Below are positions 23,925 through 31,810 of a stretch of DNA of 34,371 nt, one piece after another. Location of the stretch: assembly GCF_014836755.1 (NCBI RefSeq), contig NZ_JACSQF010000021.1:11906-46276 (forward strand). Reading direction: 5' to 3'. Numbering within the stretch: the stretch's first letter is position 1; each line of letters opens with the position of its first letter. The stretch comes from Oerskovia merdavium. GTDB taxonomy: Bacteria > Actinomycetota > Actinomycetes > Actinomycetales > Cellulomonadaceae. Both the position numbers and the translations under genes were made by a program. The notes under the pieces were generated by a model. It ran no database searches. It saw only the letters and a program-made list of their open reading frames with translations, and was not told the origin of the DNA.

Positions 23925-26122
23925 GCTACTACACCACTCGACGCCCCGACGTGGGGGACCTGACCGTCCTGACCAGCCTATCGGCCGGCTTCGGGGCCCA
24001 TGCCGACCAGGCGAGGGCCGCGGCGGGCACGTTGACGAGCGCATCCGGCGACCTCGGTGTCGAAGCGTGGCAAGGAGTGTCCGGCGACGCCTGGCGAGCG
24101 CAGGTCCCGGTCCCCGCGACGCGGCTCGCACGGGTGCAGGCGGCCGCCGAGACGTTCTCCCGGGCCGTCGGCACCTATGTGACCGTCGTGGCATGGATCG
24201 CGAGCGACGCCGCCGTCCAGCGGACACGGCTCGACGAGGCGGAGCATGTCATCTCACGGCTCTACTGGGACTCCGAGTACACCGGCTCGGCGTTCTGCTA
24301 CGACGAGGACGACCGCGCTCGTGCGCGTCAACGTGTCCGCGAGCAGGCCGAGCGGGACGTGCTCGACGCGTGGGCGGCACTGCGCACGCTCGAGGAACAG
24401 CGGGCAGCGGCCGACAGCACGTTCTGTGCTGCCCTCGCGGCCGATGCGCCCGACGGATGGTCGACGACGTACCGAGCGCTCCTGGCTGTCGGCATCGACT
24501 CGACGGCCGAGATGAGCAGCAGCGAGCTCGCGGCCGCCTTCGCCGGTCTCGCGGACCGCGTCGCGAGCGGAGACGCCTCCGAGCGCGAGCTGGAGCGGCT
24601 CCAGGCCTTCTTCGACACGTGGGGCGGGTCGAACGACGTGATGGCGCAGTACTTCCTGAAGGTCGGAGGTGAGACCACCGTCGCCATGGTCGACCGGCTC
24701 GGCGACGACGCGCTGGCGGGCCGCATCGACCCCGCGGTGGCGCTCCTGCTCGCCGCGGGCATCCGGGCCGCCCTCAGCACGGGTTCGGCGCGCTGGTCTC
24801 CCCGGACCGCGGACAGGTTCGCCGAGCAGATGCTCAGCACGGCGAGCGCGACGGGGGGAGGCGGGGTCGCCACGATCGGCTTCCTGTTCTCGAACCCGCT
24901 CCGCGCCCCCCTGGGGGAGACGCTCACGGTCGCGGTCTCGGACGCGCTCGACGACCAGGAACGCAACCCCCTCAACGCCTCGACGGGAGCCTGGTACGAC
25001 ACGTCCCCGAACGCCGGGGGCCGGTTCCTCGCGGGCCTCGAGAGCGGGACCAACGGCAACGAGGTCGACGACCCCGCGGGTCGAGTTCTCGCGACGCTCG
25101 GCGTGTATCCGGCCGCTGCGATCGCCTGGCTCAGCGAGGACAAGGACGACTTCGCGACCGACGGAACCCTGGGCGACGCGCGGCTGACCTACTGGTTCGG
25201 CCAGCGGGACTGGTCCGTAGGGACCAGCGGGGACGGCTTCGAAGGCGTGAACGCGCTCTGGGCCGGCCTGCAGCGATCGGAAGGAGGTCTGGTGGCCGGA
25301 GCGGCCGACGGGGCGCCGATCGACGTCGCGGTGATGCAGGACGTCGCCTCCCTCTCGACCAGGGTCTTCGAGCAGCTCAGCCGGAACGCAGCGCTGGAAC
25401 CGGAGAACGTGAGCACCCACGGCGCGATGCTCCTGGCGACCGCGCTCGTGCAGCAGCTCGAACAGCTCGGGGAGTACCCGATCTCGGCACGGTCGGCGGA
25501 CACCGCTGTCGTGGTGACAGGAATCCTGGGTGGCGAGCCCGTGCCGATCGTCAACGCGAAGCAGGACTGGGTCGCTGACCTCTTCGGCGTCGCGGGCTAT
25601 GACCCGGCGGGCCGGAAGATCTTGGCCGATCATGTTGCCGACTACCAGCAGCACGTGACGAGCATGGCCGCCGTGCCAGGCTCGACCTTGAACGCGGAGG
25701 GCGCCATCACGAGGATGCTGGGAGCGCAGGGAGCTCTCGAGGGTGCACCTGTCGGTGCTGGTCTCGCGGTCGCGCAACGGAGCGACGCGGCGGTCAAGGC
25801 GGGAATCGATGCCGTGGGGGGCCTCGTCGGCGCTGTCTCCGTCCCGGGCGGATATCTCGGAGGATGGGCGTTCGGAGAGGGAGTGGGTGCCGTCGGTGAC
25901 CTGCTCGGTACGCAATGGGCCACTGCGTACAACGACGCTCTCCAGCTCGAGTACGGCGACGAGGAGGTCCGCAGCGCGATCATGCGTGAGCGGCTCGAGA
26001 CCCTGGTCGGGGACTATGCCGACCTGGGGCTGATGGAGCCCGATCCGCGCTATGTCGACGAGCAGATCATGCACTACAACAATGGCTTCGACGCCTGGGC
26101 ACGTGAGGGAGAACGTCAGTGA
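23921..26122 (+). CDS. Large T7SS-substrate-like protein (WXG-like N-terminus, DUF6571-like middle)
   Basis: A 733-residue protein without Sec signal. Residues about 1-110 form a helical WXG100-like domain with RRPDVGDL at the start, W50-Q-G in EAWQGVSGDAWRA, and a long second helix, as in putative actinobacterial T7SS-secreted proteins. About 115-155 is a charged coiled coil. About 190-500 is a helical region with LQAFFDTWGGSNDVMAQYF, VATIGFLFSN and LTYWFGQRDWS, resembling DUF6571 proteins (from memory, not searched). About 500-620 is unassigned. About 625-665 is a glycine-rich hydrophobic stretch, followed by a polar C-terminus with YNNGFDAWARE. I see no known toxin catalytic motif. The start overlaps the upstream gene and the end overlaps the lipoprotein gene, each by 4 nt. 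Confidence 0.7.
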   Translation: MSYYTTRRPDVGDLTVLTSLSAGFGAHADQARAAAGTLTSASGDLGVEAWQGVSGDAWRAQVPVPATRLARVQAAAETFSRAVGTYVTVVAWIASDAAVQRTRLDEAEHVISRLYWDSEYTGSAFCYDEDDRARARQRVREQAERDVLDAWAALRTLEEQRAAADSTFCAALAADAPDGWSTTYRALLAVGIDSTAEMSSSELAAAFAGLADRVASGDASERELERLQAFFDTWGGSNDVMAQYFLKVGGETTVAMVDRLGDDALAGRIDPAVALLLAAGIRAALSTGSARWSPRTADRFAEQMLSTASATGGGGVATIGFLFSNPLRAPLGETLTVAVSDALDDQERNPLNASTGAWYDTSPNAGGRFLAGLESGTNGNEVDDPAGRVLATLGVYPAAAIAWLSEDKDDFATDGTLGDARLTYWFGQRDWSVGTSGDGFEGVNALWAGLQRSEGGLVAGAADGAPIDVAVMQDVASLSTRVFEQLSRNAALEPENVSTHGAMLLATALVQQLEQLGEYPISARSADTAVVVTGILGGEPVPIVNAKQDWVADLFGVAGYDPAGRKILADHVADYQQHVTSMAAVPGSTLNAEGAITRMLGAQGALEGAPVGAGLAVAQRSDAAVKAGIDAVGGLVGAVSVPGGYLGGWAFGEGVGAVGDLLGTQWATAYNDALQLEYGDEEVRSAIMRERLETLVGDYADLGLMEPDPRYVDEQIMHYNNGFDAWAREGERQ

Positions 26123-26742
26123 GAATCATGGTGCGTCGGGGCTTGAGGGCGGGCTGGGGGCCAAGCGTCGTCGTGGCGGGCGCCCTGGTGCTCGCCGGGT
26201 GCTCGTCGGCGCCGGAGCCTGCGCCGTTCTCTGCCGACGTGGTGTGGCCGGACGGGGAGCCGGTGGGGGAGCTCGAGGAGTCGCCGTGGGTGCAGGCGGT
26301 GCGGGAGTACGAGCTCGTCGTGGCCGCAGGAACGAACGCCCTGGACTTCTCCTCGTCCCGTTTCGGGATCATGAAGGAGAGCGTCGCGCAGGGCTGGTAC
26401 GAGGCCGCGGTGGACGGCATCGAGGACGGTGACCTAGAGCTGTGGGTGGGGCCGCGGTCGTTCGCGGTGACCTCGGTGGTGGAGACCGAGACGGGGGCCA
26501 CGGTCGTGGTGTGCTTGGCGCCGCGCGAGCGGATCATGGTTGAGCCCCAGGAGACTCTGAGCACGGCGATCGAGTACTACCTCGTGGAGGTCGAAGGTCG
26601 CCGGGTCGTCGACGGGGCACGCGAGGAGCGTTTCGGTTCGTGCGACGCGACAGGCGCGGTGCAAGGGCTGTTCGTCACGCCGCCGGATCGTGAGCTGTTG
26701 ACCATCGACGACCCGTCGGTCGTGGTCCCGCCCCGTCCCTGA
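26119..26742 (+). CDS. Lipoprotein of unknown function
   Basis: A 207-residue protein with a lipoprotein signal: basic MRIMVRRGLRAGWG, hydrophobic stretch, lipobox LVLAGC (Cys at about 28), then a Ser/Pro/Ala-rich tether. The mature part (about 60-200) is mixed alpha/beta: PWVQAVREYELVVAAG with the helical region after it, then strands such as FAVTSVVETETGATVVVCL, and a Cys in FGSCDATG. This layout (conserved helix, then YYLVEVEGRRVV-type strands) resembles small NTF2-like lipoproteins; that is inference. GTG 26119 overlaps the preceding stop by 4 nt and has GAGGGAGAA upstream, so it belongs to the three-gene T7SS-like operon. It could be an immunity or surface-anchoring partner. Confidence 0.75.
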   Translation: MRIMVRRGLRAGWGPSVVVAGALVLAGCSSAPEPAPFSADVVWPDGEPVGELEESPWVQAVREYELVVAAGTNALDFSSSRFGIMKESVAQGWYEAAVDGIEDGDLELWVGPRSFAVTSVVETETGATVVVCLAPRERIMVEPQETLSTAIEYYLVEVEGRRVVDGAREERFGSCDATGAVQGLFVTPPDRELLTIDDPSVVVPPRP

Positions 26743-26790
26743 CGGTCCGTCCGTCCGCGATATCACCCGCCACCAGGCGGCGCGACCCGT

Positions 26791-26796
26791 TACCCT
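26791..26796 (+). promoter_or_regulatory. -10-like hexamer of a leaderless promoter
   Basis: TACCCT ends 6 nt before GTG 26803. Confidence 0.4.
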
Positions 26797-26802
26797 GGTC
26801 CG

Positions 26803-27117
26803 GTGCTCACCCTCTTGTCCGGTTCCTCCGTGTTCGGTGCTCTCGCGGTCGACTGCTTCACCTGGGTGGCCGGCGCGCTGGCCGCAGCCCCTGGCAGGCT
26901 GGGAGCCCTGGGGTCTCGCATCGAGGCCACCGTCGTGGAGTGGGGCTGGTTCGGTCCCGCGGGCGAGATGACCGAGCGCATCGCGTACACCCCGGCACGG
27001 GTCGCCCTCGCGCTCTTCCTGGTCATGTCGGTGGCCGCGGTCGCCGCGCTGGTGTCGAGCCTCGTGACCCGCAGGGCACGTGAGGACACCGAGGTCAGAG
27101 CCCCGCGACGAGGTTGA
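26803..27117 (+). CDS. Small membrane protein, unknown function
   Basis: A 104-residue predicted protein. Residues about 5-30 (SVFGALAVDCFTWVAGALAA) and about 66-88 (RVALALFLVMSVAAVAALVS) are hydrophobic, with a short exposed loop between and a basic tail RRAREDTEVRAPRRG. I do not recognise a family. Support for it being real: strong G/C third-position bias, and a -10-like hexamer in the leaderless position. Its 3' end overlaps the convergent DUF1345 gene by 23 bp. Confidence 0.6.
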   Translation: MLTLLSGSSVFGALAVDCFTWVAGALAAAPGRLGALGSRIEATVVEWGWFGPAGEMTERIAYTPARVALALFLVMSVAAVAALVSSLVTRRAREDTEVRAPRRG

Positions 27118-27769
27118 CGACCGCACCGATGATCACGGTCCCGAACAGGTAGGACAGCAGCGCGTGCCACAGCGCTGTCCGACGGATGTCGCCCGACGTC
27201 ACGTTGGTGTCGGAGATCGCGAAGCTCATCCCGATCGTGAACGCCACGTACAGGAAGTCGACGTAGCGGGGCGGCTCGTGCTGGTTGAAGTCGATGCCGC
27301 CATCCATGCCCGTGTAGTACTGCCGCGCGTAGGCGAGCCCGAAGAGCGTGTGGACGGCGGCCCACGAGATCGCGACGCTCCCCACGGCGAACACCGCGGT
27401 CAGCGCCTGCGCCCCCTTGTCGTCGGGCGAGGCGAGCAGCATGAGGCCCACCCCGACGAGACTCACGACCGACGCAGCCAGGATGAACAGGTGGGTCACG
27501 CGCCGCGACGGCTCCTCGCGTGTGGCGTGGCTCGCGGTCGTCTGCGCATCCATGGCGATGACGACGATCCAGGTCCAGGCGACGAACACGAGCGCCGCGA
27601 TCGACCACCCGGCGAGGAACGCGAACCGCGGGTACCCCTGCGACCCGATCCAGGCACCCGCGGCCACCCCGACCGCCGCGCCGACCGCCAGCCGCACCGC
27701 AGGTCCGGCCCCGAGGCGGTCGCGGGGCACGGGGGCGCTGGGAAGGTCCGGGTGGTGGGAGGGCGTCAC
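27095..27769 (-). CDS. DUF1345 domain membrane protein
   Basis: A 224-residue integral membrane protein with about six hydrophobic segments (roughly 27-46, 48-74, 92-112, 120-146, 166-184, 199-222). The DUF1345 hallmark YVDFLYVAFTIGMSFAISDT is present near residue 170, followed by a polar Thr/Ser turn and final helix. The family has no established function. GTG 27769 gives a short Pro/His-rich leader before the first helix; no good ribosome-binding site is visible. It lies 43 bp downstream of the MBL gene on the same strand and may be co-transcribed with it. Confidence 0.88.
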   Translation of the reverse strand: MTPSHHPDLPSAPVPRDRLGAGPAVRLAVGAAVGVAAGAWIGSQGYPRFAFLAGWSIAALVFVAWTWIVVIAMDAQTTASHATREEPSRRVTHLFILAASVVSLVGVGLMLLASPDDKGAQALTAVFAVGSVAISWAAVHTLFGLAYARQYYTGMDGGIDFNQHEPPRYVDFLYVAFTIGMSFAISDTNVTSGDIRRTALWHALLSYLFGTVIIGAVVNLVAGL

Positions 27770-27812
27770 GCGGTCAGTCAACCACCGGGCGTGCGGCCCG
27801 GCGCGTCGGCCG

Positions 27813-28664
27813 CTACGCGCCCTCGGCGAGGTACCGGAGCTGCGCTCGGACGCTCTGCCGGGCCGCGGGGAGCGCGCCGGGGTCGACCTCGCCGTAGACC
27901 GCAGCGGTGACCGTGTCCACGAGAGCCTCGGTCTGGGCGGCGCCCGCTCGGCTGCCGAGCACCTCGCGCACCTGCGCGAGCCGGGTCGCCCGGTGCTCGC
28001 GGTACGCGCGCGCGACGGCTGCGAGGTCGCCCTGGTGCGGGCCGTGCGCGGGCAGGACCGTCGCCGCGCCGAGCGACTCGAGCAGGTCGAGGCTCGTGAG
28101 GTAGTCCCGCAACGAGCCGTCGGGCTCGGAGATGACCGTGGTGCCCCGGCCCAGGATCGTGTCTCCCGTGAGCACGCTGCCGTGCGGTCCGTCGTCGGGG
28201 AGGTGGAAGCTCGTCGAGTCGCTCGTGTGCCCGGGGGTCGCGAGGACCTCGATCCGCAGCCCGGCCGCGTGGATCGTCTCGCCACCGCGGAGCGGCGCGG
28301 CCTCGCGGGAGCCTGCCGGGTGGCAGTGGGCCGGGTCCGCGGCGCGGACCGGGGCGCCCGTGAGCTCGGCGAAGCGCGCCGCCCCTGCGGTGTGGTCCGC
28401 GTGGCGGTGCGTGATCAGGACGACCTCGATGCGCTGGCCGGTGGCCAGGGCCGTGAGGTGAGCGACGTCGTCGGGCCCGGGGTCGACGACCACGCGGGTG
28501 CGCGCCCCCGGCGCGGCCAGGACGTAGGACCGGGTCCCGTCGAGGGTCATGGGCCCGGGGTTGGGTGCGAGGAGCACCGAGGCCTGGCTCGTGACGCGCA
28601 CGGGCGTGCCCGACGGCGCCGCGTCGGCGGGCGGTCGGGTGCGGTCGTCGCTCGGGCGCGTCAC
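27813..28664 (-). CDS. MBL-fold metallo-hydrolase (LACTB2-like)
   Basis: A 283-residue metallo-beta-lactamase-fold hydrolase. Metal ligands visible: THRHADHTAGA near residue 85, TPGHTSDS near 140, LTGDTILGRGT near 165, and LPAHGP near 208. A C-terminal helical domain follows (HRATRLAQVREVL and later ARQSVRAQLRYL), as in the LACTB2/glyoxalase-II-like group, which includes RNases and thioesterases. The first 25 residues are a polar extension, so a start at a downstream GTG (VRVTSQASVLL) is possible. It starts 10 bp after the LLM oxidoreductase stop, so the two genes probably share a transcript. The substrate is unknown. Confidence 0.88.
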   Translation of the reverse strand: MTRPSDDRTRPPADAAPSGTPVRVTSQASVLLAPNPGPMTLDGTRSYVLAAPGARTRVVVDPGPDDVAHLTALATGQRIEVVLITHRHADHTAGAARFAELTGAPVRAADPAHCHPAGSREAAPLRGGETIHAAGLRIEVLATPGHTSDSTSFHLPDDGPHGSVLTGDTILGRGTTVISEPDGSLRDYLTSLDLLESLGAATVLPAHGPHQGDLAAVARAYREHRATRLAQVREVLGSRAGAAQTEALVDTVTAAVYGEVDPGALPAARQSVRAQLRYLAEGA

Positions 28665-28674
28665 GTGGCAGGCG

Positions 28675-29724
28675 TCAGCCGGCGAGCTCGGCCGCGAGGA
28701 GCTGGATGGTCTGCGTGCGGCCGGGCGTCGCGTCGAGCGACTCGTCGGCCCGCGACCCCGCGACGGGCACGAGCATGACCTCGTCGACGCCGTGCCGGGC
28801 GGCGAGCTCGCGCACGCGCCGGGCTGCGGCCTGGGGCGCGTCGACGATCCAGCGGTCGAGCATCTCGTCGGCCATCTGGGACGTGAGCCCGTCGAGCGGT
28901 GTGGACGCCGCGTCCTCGACCGTCTCCTGCGCGCCGAGCGGCTTGCCCGAGCGCAGGCGGGCCATCATGCGGGCCTGCGGCAGCGCGCGGGCTCGGGCCT
29001 CGTCGACCGTCGGGGCGACCGACACGTTGACCGTCAGGAACGTCTCCGGGGTCGGGTGCTGGGCCGACGGGCGGTAGCCGTCGCGGTACAGCGCGAGGAC
29101 CTCGTCGATGCCGTGGCCCGAGAAGTGGTTCGCGAACACGTACGGCAGGCCCAGCTCAGCGGCCAGGCGCGCCGAGTAGTCGCTCGACCCGAGCAGCCAG
29201 ACCGTGGGGACGCTCTCAGCGGCCGGGGTCGCGTGCACGTCGTAGACCTGGCCGCTCGTCAGGCGTACCGAGGCGCCCTCGGCGCTCATGAGCGAGCGGA
29301 TGTCCTGCACGTGCTGCGGGAAGCGGTCGACGTCGGACGTGGGGCCGCTGCTGCGCAGCAGGGCCGTGACGACGGGGTCGCTGCCGGGTGCCCGCCCGAT
29401 CCCCAGGTCGATGCGGCCCGGCGCCATGGCCTCGAGCACCGCGAACTGCTCGGCCACGACGAGGGGGGCGTGGTTGGGGAGCATGACGCCGCCCGACCCG
29501 ACGCGGATCCGCTCGGTCACCGAGGCGGCGGCCGCGATCATGACGGGCGGGGCGGACGCGGCGACCGCGGGCATGTTGTGGTGCTCGGCGAACCAGTAGC
29601 GCGTGAAGCCGAGGCGGTCGGCGAGGCGCACGAGGTCCAGGGAGGCGGCGATGGCCTGGGAGCTGGACTGTCCCGAACGGACGGGGACGAGGTCGAGGAC
29701 GGAGAGGCGCGGCGAGGTAGTCAT
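28675..29724 (-). CDS. LLM-class flavin-dependent oxidoreductase
   Basis: A 349-residue luciferase-like (TIM-barrel, FMN-dependent) monooxygenase. Visible: SVLDLVPVRSG at the N-terminus, RYWFAEHHNMP near residue 45, ERIRVGSGGVMLPNHAPLVV near 73, GRIDLGIGRAPGSD near 103, and WLLGSSDYSARLAAELGLPY near 180. These match the group 1 luciferase-like family often annotated only as LLM oxidoreductase. The substrate is unknown. Its position after metZ and before an MBL hydrolase might suggest organosulfur metabolism, but the long hairpin between it and metZ argues for separate control. ATG 29724 is the only start near the canonical N-terminus; no clear Shine-Dalgarno is visible. Confidence 0.9.
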   Translation of the reverse strand: MTTSPRLSVLDLVPVRSGQSSSQAIAASLDLVRLADRLGFTRYWFAEHHNMPAVAASAPPVMIAAAASVTERIRVGSGGVMLPNHAPLVVAEQFAVLEAMAPGRIDLGIGRAPGSDPVVTALLRSSGPTSDVDRFPQHVQDIRSLMSAEGASVRLTSGQVYDVHATPAAESVPTVWLLGSSDYSARLAAELGLPYVFANHFSGHGIDEVLALYRDGYRPSAQHPTPETFLTVNVSVAPTVDEARARALPQARMMARLRSGKPLGAQETVEDAASTPLDGLTSQMADEMLDRWIVDAPQAAARRVRELAARHGVDEVMLVPVAGSRADESLDATPGRTQTIQLLAAELAG

Positions 29725-29773
29725 CGCCAGGTGCAACCCCGCGATACGGCCGGGGTATTCCTGGACCGTCCGC

Positions 29774-29830
29774 TGAGTGCGGAGTTCTTGCGAGACACGC
29801 ACGGCGTGTCGCGCAAGAACTCCGCACTCA
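29774..29830. repeat. Long near-perfect inverted repeat (26-bp arms)
   Basis: Arms 29774-29799 and 29805-29830 pair with a single mismatch (29793/29811) around a 5-nt loop. It lies 17 bp past the metZ stop and 49 bp before the LLM start, on the same transcript. It can serve as terminator for metZ, yet it is longer than needed and has no U-tract, as for the element at 22170-22224. The arm sequences of the two elements differ. Confidence 0.7.
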
Positions 29831-29847
29831 ACGGTGCGGCGGGCGGC

Positions 29848-31134
29848 TCAGCGCGCGGCGAGCGCCTGCTCGACGTCCTCGATCAGGTCGAGAGGGTCCT
29901 CGAGGCCGATCGAGAGGCGCACGGTCGTCTCCGCGATCCCGACGGCGGCACGACCCTCCGGCCCCAGCTTGCGGTGCGTCGTGGTCGCGGGGTGCGTGAT
30001 GAGGGACTTGGCGTCGCCCAGGTTGTTGGAGATGTCCACGATCCGCAGCGCGTCGAGGAACTGGAACGTGCGCTTCTTGAGGAGCTCGGGGTCCGTGCCC
30101 GGGTCGTCGGCGCCGGGCACGTCGAGGTTGAACGTCACGACCGTCCCGCCGCCGCTCTGCTGGGCCTTGGCGAGCTCGACCTGCGGGTGCGAGGCGAGGA
30201 ACGGGTAGCGCACGGCCGTGATGCCCGGCAGCTCCTCGAGCGCGGTCGCGACCTGGAAGGCCGCGGCGTTCTGGGCCTTGACGCGCACCGACAGGGTCTC
30301 GAGCCCCTTGACCAGGACCCACGCGTTGAACGCGCTGAGCGAGGGGCCGGTGTTGCGGATGAACGTCTGGACGGGTCCCTTGACGTACTCCTCGGAGCCC
30401 AGGATCGCGCCGCCGAGCACGCGCCCCTGGCCGTCGATGTGCTTGGTCGCCGAGTACACGACGACGTCCGCGCCGAGCTCGAGCGGCTTCTGCAGCACGG
30501 GGGTCGCGAACACGTTGTCGAGCACGACGACGGCGCCCGCCGCATGGGCGAGGTCGCTCACGCGGCGCACGTCGATCACGTCCTGCATGGGGTTGGACGG
30601 GGTCTCGAAGAAGACGACGTCCGCGGGGGTCGACAGCGCCTCCTCCCACTGCGAGAGCACGTGACCGTCGACGTAGTCGGTGCGCACGCCCCACTTGGCG
30701 AAGATCTCGTCGAAGATCACGAGCGACGAGCCGAACAGCGCGCGGGCTGCGACGATGCGCGACCCGGATCCGACCAGCGCCGCGAGCGACGTGAAGACCG
30801 CGGACATGCCCGACGCCGTGGCGTAGCAGGCCTCGGCGCCCTCGATGAGGCGCAGCCGCTCCTCGAACGTGTGCACGGTCGGGTTGCCGTAGCGCGAGTA
30901 GATGAAGCGGTCGACCTCGCCCGTGAACGCGGCCTCGGCCTCGGCGGCGCTCCCGTAGACGTAGCCCTGCGTGAGGAAGAGGGCCTCGCTCGTCTCCTCG
31001 AACTCGGAGCGGGCGTGGCCACCGCGCACCGCGAGGGTGTCGGGTCGCACCGAGCGCGGGAGCGGGCCGCGGCCCGAGCCTCCGGGGATCCCGGCGGGGA
31101 TGCGCAGGACGCCGTCCCCGGTGCCGGCGCTCAC
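29848..31134 (-). CDS. metZ: O-succinylhomoserine sulfhydrylase
   Basis: A 428-residue PLP enzyme of the Cys/Met metabolism family; it should make homocysteine from O-succinylhomoserine and sulfide. The PLP lysine is in YSATKHIDGQGRVLGG near residue 230, the form typical of MetZ, with SRYGNPTVHTFEERL near 80, ETPSNP near 180, and SLITHPATTTH near 365. The GTG start at 31134 overlaps the rhodanese stop by 4 nt (GTGA). The rhodanese-metZ pair is conserved in mycobacteria (Rv0390-Rv0391). The operon leader carries a SAM-I riboswitch. O-acetylhomoserine use or cystathionine gamma-synthase activity cannot be excluded from sequence. Confidence 0.92.
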   Translation of the reverse strand: MSAGTGDGVLRIPAGIPGGSGRGPLPRSVRPDTLAVRGGHARSEFEETSEALFLTQGYVYGSAAEAEAAFTGEVDRFIYSRYGNPTVHTFEERLRLIEGAEACYATASGMSAVFTSLAALVGSGSRIVAARALFGSSLVIFDEIFAKWGVRTDYVDGHVLSQWEEALSTPADVVFFETPSNPMQDVIDVRRVSDLAHAAGAVVVLDNVFATPVLQKPLELGADVVVYSATKHIDGQGRVLGGAILGSEEYVKGPVQTFIRNTGPSLSAFNAWVLVKGLETLSVRVKAQNAAAFQVATALEELPGITAVRYPFLASHPQVELAKAQQSGGGTVVTFNLDVPGADDPGTDPELLKKRTFQFLDALRIVDISNNLGDAKSLITHPATTTHRKLGPEGRAAVGIAETTVRLSIGLEDPLDLIEDVEQALAAR

Positions 31135-31595
31135 GACTGCTTCCAGGGGAGGCCCGCTGCGCGCCAGCCGTCGGAACCACGGTGACCGGCGCCGTCGAGC
31201 GCTCCCTCGAAGCCCTCGAGGACGTTGTACGCCGGGCCGAGGCCCGCTGCGGTCGCGGCCTTGGCCGCGCCGATCGACCGCGCACCGGAGCGGCACAGGA
31301 ACACGACCGGGCGCTCGGGGGTCACACCGGCCGCGGTGAGGTCGGCGACGAACGCCGGGTTGGGGCGGCCCTCGACCGTGACCCACTGGGTCAGGACCGG
31401 CTCGCGGCCCGTCGAGGACAGGTCGGGGACGCCGACGAAGCGCCACTCGGCGTCGGTGCGGACGTCGACGAGGACGGCGTCCGGGTCCGACTGGAGAAGG
31501 GCCCACGCCTGCTGGGGCGTGATGTCGCCGGCGTAGCCGTCGGCGGGCCGGGCGTCGGGGACCGGTGCAGCGGTCGCGCGGTCGGGGGCACTCAT
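31131..31595 (-). CDS. Rhodanese-like sulfurtransferase
   Basis: A 154-residue single-domain rhodanese. The active-site loop is FLCRSGARSIG (Cys near residue 109), preceded by AVLVDVRTDAEWRFVGVP near 45. It would carry persulfide sulfur in the cytoplasm; as the first gene before metZ, it may deliver or handle sulfide for homocysteine synthesis. ATG 31595 has GGAGGA at 5-nt spacing, and that ribosome-binding site is contiguous with the 3' strand of riboswitch helix P1. Confidence 0.92.
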   Translation of the reverse strand: MSAPDRATAAPVPDARPADGYAGDITPQQAWALLQSDPDAVLVDVRTDAEWRFVGVPDLSSTGREPVLTQWVTVEGRPNPAFVADLTAAGVTPERPVVFLCRSGARSIGAAKAATAAGLGPAYNVLEGFEGALDGAGHRGSDGWRAAGLPWKQS

Positions 31596-31604
31596 GGTGA
31601 TCCT

Positions 31605-31691
31605 CCATCGGTCGTGGCGGTAGCACCCTCGCCCGTCGCCGGGGGGTTGCTGCGGCGTCATCGTGCCAAGTCACTCAGCCGCTCTGGATGG
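31605..31691 (-). promoter_or_regulatory. SAM-I (S-box) riboswitch
   Basis: On the minus strand, 5' CCATC (31691-31687) pairs with 3' GATGG (31609-31605) as helix P1. Between them lie S-box signatures in order: CAGAGCGGCTGAGTGAC, GGCACGATGACGCC, CAGCAACC, and GGTGCTACC. A -10-like TACGAT (minus strand, 31706-31701) would start transcription just upstream. The 3' P1 strand shares its last two G with the GGAGG of the rhodanese gene, which suggests translational repression when SAM is bound. Confidence 0.8.
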
Positions 31692-31810
31692 TTGCGTCGG
31701 ATCGTACGCCACCGTGCCCACAGGATGGAACGCCTGTCTCGCAGGGTGGTCGGGAGATAGGTTGCCGTGCATGGAGAGCTTCCCGTCCGGCCGTGAGATC
31801 GAGGATTCCT

